A stretch of DNA of 64,000 nucleotides from an uncultured Algibacter sp. (GTDB taxonomy: Bacteria > Bacteroidota > Bacteroidia > Flavobacteriales > Flavobacteriaceae), in contig NZ_CANLGU010000004.1 of NCBI RefSeq assembly GCF_947490405.1, forward strand, positions 62,001 to 126,000, given 5' to 3'. Below are positions 61,104-64,000 of this stretch, in pieces (the first letter of the stretch is position 1; every line of letters starts with the position of its first letter). The notes beneath the pieces were generated by a model. The model was not told the DNA's origin. It saw only the letters and a program-made list of their open reading frames with translations, and searched no databases. The position numbers were made by a program, and so were the translations under genes.

Positions 61104-61790
61104 CTAATTTTCTTTTTTCTTTCTTAAATCCATTTTATAAAACAAACCTAGTTGCAGCCTATGAAGACTTAGTTTTTTTATAGCTCTGTTCAGATAACCA
61201 ACTTGAATATTTACAGATTTTGAAGCATTAATACCCAAAGCAGTATAAAAACGATTCTCTGAAAAGGCATCTACTTTTTTAGATCCAATAGTTGTGAGGT
61301 ACTCATTGTGAATACGTAAGAATAGGGTTTTATTAAGCTCTATTTTAGTGCCAAGTCTATAACGTAGTCTATTGTGTGTAACATCAGGACCTGATTTATT
61401 GAGGAAACGTTGCTCAATTCTAAACCTATGATCAATTGGAAGTTTAAATAGCTTATGCTTATATCCAACCTGCTCAGATAAACGATTTTCAAAAGTATGT
61501 GGTTTATTGGTTTCAAAACCACTATCAATATCTGCAAATCCGTAAGCTATTGAAGTCGTTACTTTAGGTGTAAGCTTATAGTTTAATGACAGGTTGTATA
61601 AAATGAAGTTAAAATTATCTGCTACTTCGTAGTCCCAAGCTTGAACTAAAGTACTAAAACTAACTTTGTCAGAAACTTTGTGGTTGCCAACAAAAGTGAA
61701 CCAAGACCCTAATTTATCCTCTACTGGAGCCTGAGAAAATGATGTGTTGATATTAATAACTAAGATTAATATTATAATGTAATATTTCAT
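61104..61790 (-). CDS. DUF2490 outer-membrane-like protein
   Basis: This 228-residue protein has a signal peptide (MKYYIIILILVININTSFS) and repeated amphipathic beta-strands (FNFILYNLSLNYKLTPKVTTS in part, HRFRIEQRFLNKSG, LRYRLGTKIELNKTLFLRIHNEY in part), ending in RLQLGLFYKMD, as in outer-membrane beta-barrels. DUF2490 proteins have no assigned activity. It is monocistronic or follows the SLC13 gene. Confidence 0.88.
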   Translation of the reverse strand: MKYYIIILILVININTSFSQAPVEDKLGSWFTFVGNHKVSDKVSFSTLVQAWDYEVADNFNFILYNLSLNYKLTPKVTTSIAYGFADIDSGFETNKPHTFENRLSEQVGYKHKLFKLPIDHRFRIEQRFLNKSGPDVTHNRLRYRLGTKIELNKTLFLRIHNEYLTTIGSKKVDAFSENRFYTALGINASKSVNIQVGYLNRAIKKLSLHRLQLGLFYKMDLRKKKEN

Positions 61791-61835
61791 TTGTAGGTAA
61801 TTTTAAAGTAGTAAAACCTTCTTTTTTAATCTTAT

Positions 61836-63677
61836 TTAAAATGGCCAAATTATAGGTACAAGTATTAATGTAATAATGAAAAACAAGAGTAAAAGAGGTG
61901 CACCTACTTTTAAGTAGTTCATAAATTTATATCCCCCGGCCGTCATAACCATTGCATTTGTAGTAGTGCCAATAGGCGTTAAAAATGCTGTTGATGCACT
62001 AATAGCAACTACAATCATAAATGGAGCAGGAGACAGGTTGAGTGAGTTAGCTGCAAGAATTGCAATTGGAGCCATTAACACAGCTGTGGCAGAGTTGTTA
62101 ATAACCTGACTAAATGTTGTAGTTAATAAAAACACGCAACCCAATAATAAAATGGGGTGTATAGCGCCTAAATAATCAACCAATGCATTTGCTATAAGTT
62201 GTGCAGTTCCTGTTTTTTGGAGTGCAATACCCATAGGTATCATTGCTGCTATCATAACAACGCTTGTCCAACTAATCCCTTTATAAGCTTTAGAAATTGG
62301 AACACAACCTGTTAGTAATACAACACCAGCAGAAATTAAAGCAGCCATAGCACCAGGGACAATTTTGAAAACCATAAAGATTATCATTAAAATCAATGCT
62401 CCTAGTGCGATAAATGATTTATAACTGAGATTTTCAACATTCTTAGCCATTCCTTCAGGACTACCAATAATCACTAAATTTTCATGTTGTTTTTTTAAGT
62501 CTTCAATATCTTCCCAAGTACCTCTTATTAGAAAAGCATCTCCGGATTTTACAGTAATTTCTTTATCTAATATGGGCTGTCTATTTCTAGAGGCTGCTAA
62601 TAGTTGTATGCCAAATCGTTTAAAGTAATCACCTAGTTTGTAATGCCTTCCTACTAGCATAGAGTTGGGGTTAACAATAACTTCGGTCATACCCACCTCT
62701 TGATTAATAAGATTGTTTTTGAGCTCATCTGCAATAGGTTCTAGAGGTAAAAGACCTAGCCTGAATGTTATCATCATTTTATTAATGGCTTCTGTATCTC
62801 CTTTTACTGTGATAATATCATGGTATAAAAACTCAGTATTTGGGTCAGGAAACTCTATAAAACTGGGGACTTTTTTCAATAAACTAGGATGCCTTCTTCT
62901 TATACGTATAATAGAAATATCATATTTTTTCTCAAACTGCCATTTTTGAATTTTTGTATTTAAGAGTGGAGAAATTGAACGCACACGTAATCGATAGTAA
63001 CCACTATCTACTTTATAAGCTTCAATCCAATTATGCAGAGTAGATTCAATATTTACAGGTTTGTTATTAGTTTTGTTTTTTGGTAAAAGTTTATAACCAA
63101 TATATCTAAAGTATAGTAATGCAATTATAAGTAACGGCAAACCAATTAAAGCAAATTCAAAGAATGAAAACCCTTCAAAACCAGCTTCAACTAAAGCATT
63201 ACTAGCAATAATATTTGGAGGTGTTCCGGTAAGGGTTAGAAGGCCACCAGTATTAGAACCAAAAGCAACAGGCATTAGCATTTTAGAAGGCAATGTGCCT
63301 ATACTCCAAGCAGATGAAATGGTTAGTGGCATAAGTGTAGCTACAGTACCAGTATTACTTACAAAACCAGATAAAATACCAGCGCCAAAAGTAATAATTA
63401 CAAGTAGCTTGGGTACACTTTTACCTGCCCATTCTACAAATTTCTTACCAGCAAGTGCTGTCCAACCTGTTTGTGCTATGCCTTCACCTATAATAAATAA
63501 AGCGGCAATCATAATCACAGTTGGGTTACTAAAACCACTTAAAGTTTCAGTAGCATCTAAAATCCCTGTTAAGAATAAACTCAACATAGAAATAAGGGCA
63601 ACAATATCAGGTGTAAACTTTCCCCAAACAAAGAGACCAATGGTAATAACTAAAATGGTTAGCATTAAATAGATCAT
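61836..63677 (-). CDS. SLC13/DASS-type anion transporter with RCK_C domains
   Basis: This 613-residue inner-membrane protein has two sets of membrane helices (about 1-200 and 425-612) split by two TrkA-C/RCK_C domains (about 215-400), seen in SPLLNTKIQKWQFEKKYDISI and VGRHYKLGDYFKRFGIQLLAASRN (both partly cited). The SNTGTVATLMPLTIS and SATAVLMAPIAILAAN motifs are the DASS SNT-like helices. It imports a dicarboxylate, sulfate or citrate-like anion. The substrate is unknown. Confidence 0.9.
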   Translation of the reverse strand: MIYLMLTILVITIGLFVWGKFTPDIVALISMLSLFLTGILDATETLSGFSNPTVIMIAALFIIGEGIAQTGWTALAGKKFVEWAGKSVPKLLVIITFGAGILSGFVSNTGTVATLMPLTISSAWSIGTLPSKMLMPVAFGSNTGGLLTLTGTPPNIIASNALVEAGFEGFSFFEFALIGLPLLIIALLYFRYIGYKLLPKNKTNNKPVNIESTLHNWIEAYKVDSGYYRLRVRSISPLLNTKIQKWQFEKKYDISIIRIRRRHPSLLKKVPSFIEFPDPNTEFLYHDIITVKGDTEAINKMMITFRLGLLPLEPIADELKNNLINQEVGMTEVIVNPNSMLVGRHYKLGDYFKRFGIQLLAASRNRQPILDKEITVKSGDAFLIRGTWEDIEDLKKQHENLVIIGSPEGMAKNVENLSYKSFIALGALILMIIFMVFKIVPGAMAALISAGVVLLTGCVPISKAYKGISWTSVVMIAAMIPMGIALQKTGTAQLIANALVDYLGAIHPILLLGCVFLLTTTFSQVINNSATAVLMAPIAILAANSLNLSPAPFMIVVAISASTAFLTPIGTTTNAMVMTAGGYKFMNYLKVGAPLLLLFFIITLILVPIIWPF

Positions 63678-63952
63678 ATCTTGTAATTCTTTAGTAGCTT
63701 TAGCACAATGTTTACTATGCTTGTTAATTATGATGTAAAATTACCGTTGAATACTGCTAATTATTATGACGAAAGTCATGCTTTAAATTAATGCTTGATT
63801 TTTCAAGAATTATTATATTTAATAGGTGAAAAATGAAGAATGTTTCAGCGAATACGTTTTCGTTGTATGAAGTTTTAAGGTATTCTATATTTTGAATGAA
63901 TTGTGTAGTTTATTTTTTGTGTAAATCATTAATAAAAAATTAAAATTATTGT

Positions 63953-64000
63953 ATGAAATTAGATGTTTTAGCTTTTGGAGCACACCCTGATGATGTTGAA
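63953..64000 (+). CDS. bshB1: BshB1 N-acetylglucosaminyl-malate deacetylase (partial, runs off window)
   Basis: Only 16 codons are visible: MKLDVLAFGAHPDDVE. The AHPDD zinc motif right after KLDVLAFG is the exact start of bacillithiol-synthesis deacetylase BshB1. This enzyme removes acetate from GlcNAc-malate. It makes bacillithiol a likely thiol of the organism and agrees with the YfiT/BstA-like gene at 12.6 kb. The gene continues past the window, so completeness is unknown. Confidence 0.88.
   Translation, partial: MKLDVLAFGAHPDDVE

Overview
The window reads as chromosome of a marine-type Flavobacteriaceae (Bacteroidota). The supports are low GC, repeated -7 elements of the TAnnTTTG type, almost no Shine-Dalgarno sequences, and family content typical of the group: a long NusB, a RecQ without zinc cysteines, DUF2911, DUF3276, DUF2490 and DUF2167 proteins, a PhrB-type iron-sulfur photolyase and BshB1. 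No rRNA, tRNA or CRISPR array was found.

Layout. 1-5.1 kb: an Arc-like repressor and SPFH pair, a lone secreted GH5 glucanase, and a kdsD-tatC-lptB envelope operon. 5.3-7.5 kb: recQ. 7.5-10.4 kb: an accessory cassette with a broken HExxH lipoprotein. 10.4-20.8 kb: housekeeping and small enzymes (cyclophilin-FKBP fusion, YfiT/BstA-like DinB, GNAT, redoxin, CsaA, a decayed bile-acid symporter, DUF3276, ABC exporter, NusB, YajC). 21.0-35.4 kb: a leftward photoprotection island of about 14 kb with four photolyase/cryptochrome genes, FolE, TspO, glutathione peroxidase, SRPBCC, SDR, AarF, flavin reductase and a TetR regulator. 35.4-36.2 kb: a DUF559 endonuclease pseudogene between palindrome-ended elements. 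36.2-45.3 kb: aquaporin, DUF2911, a PIG-L/small membrane protein/Na+ symporter/Gfo-Idh operon, and a serine hydrolase cassette. 45.6-51.6 kb: CorA, MscS, Maf, UbiA, KdsC-like and DUF2520 genes. 51.8-64 kb: truncated hemoglobin, a ResB-CcsA fusion, SatD/DUF3307, MscL, RlmF, DUF2490, an SLC13 transporter and the start of bshB1.

How genes work together. The photoprotection island is two operons, each headed by the same inverted repeat (TGTTTAAC-N14-GTTAAACA) at the same distance from the -7 element. This suggests one regulator, possibly the island's own TetR protein. FolE supplies pterin/folate precursors, and the other enzymes fit handling of light-induced oxidants. KdsD and a KdsC-like phosphatase serve Kdo/LPS supply, and LptB exports LPS. 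BshB1 and the YfiT-type DinB protein fit bacillithiol use.

Most notable non-gene structure: (1) seven copies of a dispersed repeat with conserved ends and different inner cores; (2) two unrelated accessory modules in the same hairpin frame; (3) two MITE-like elements ending in a CCCCTCAAGGGG palindrome around a DUF559 gene; (4) two genes interrupted by a single in-frame stop; (5) 11-bp GATAT iterons before the SPFH/Arc-like operon; (6) a probable ATT start for rlmF.
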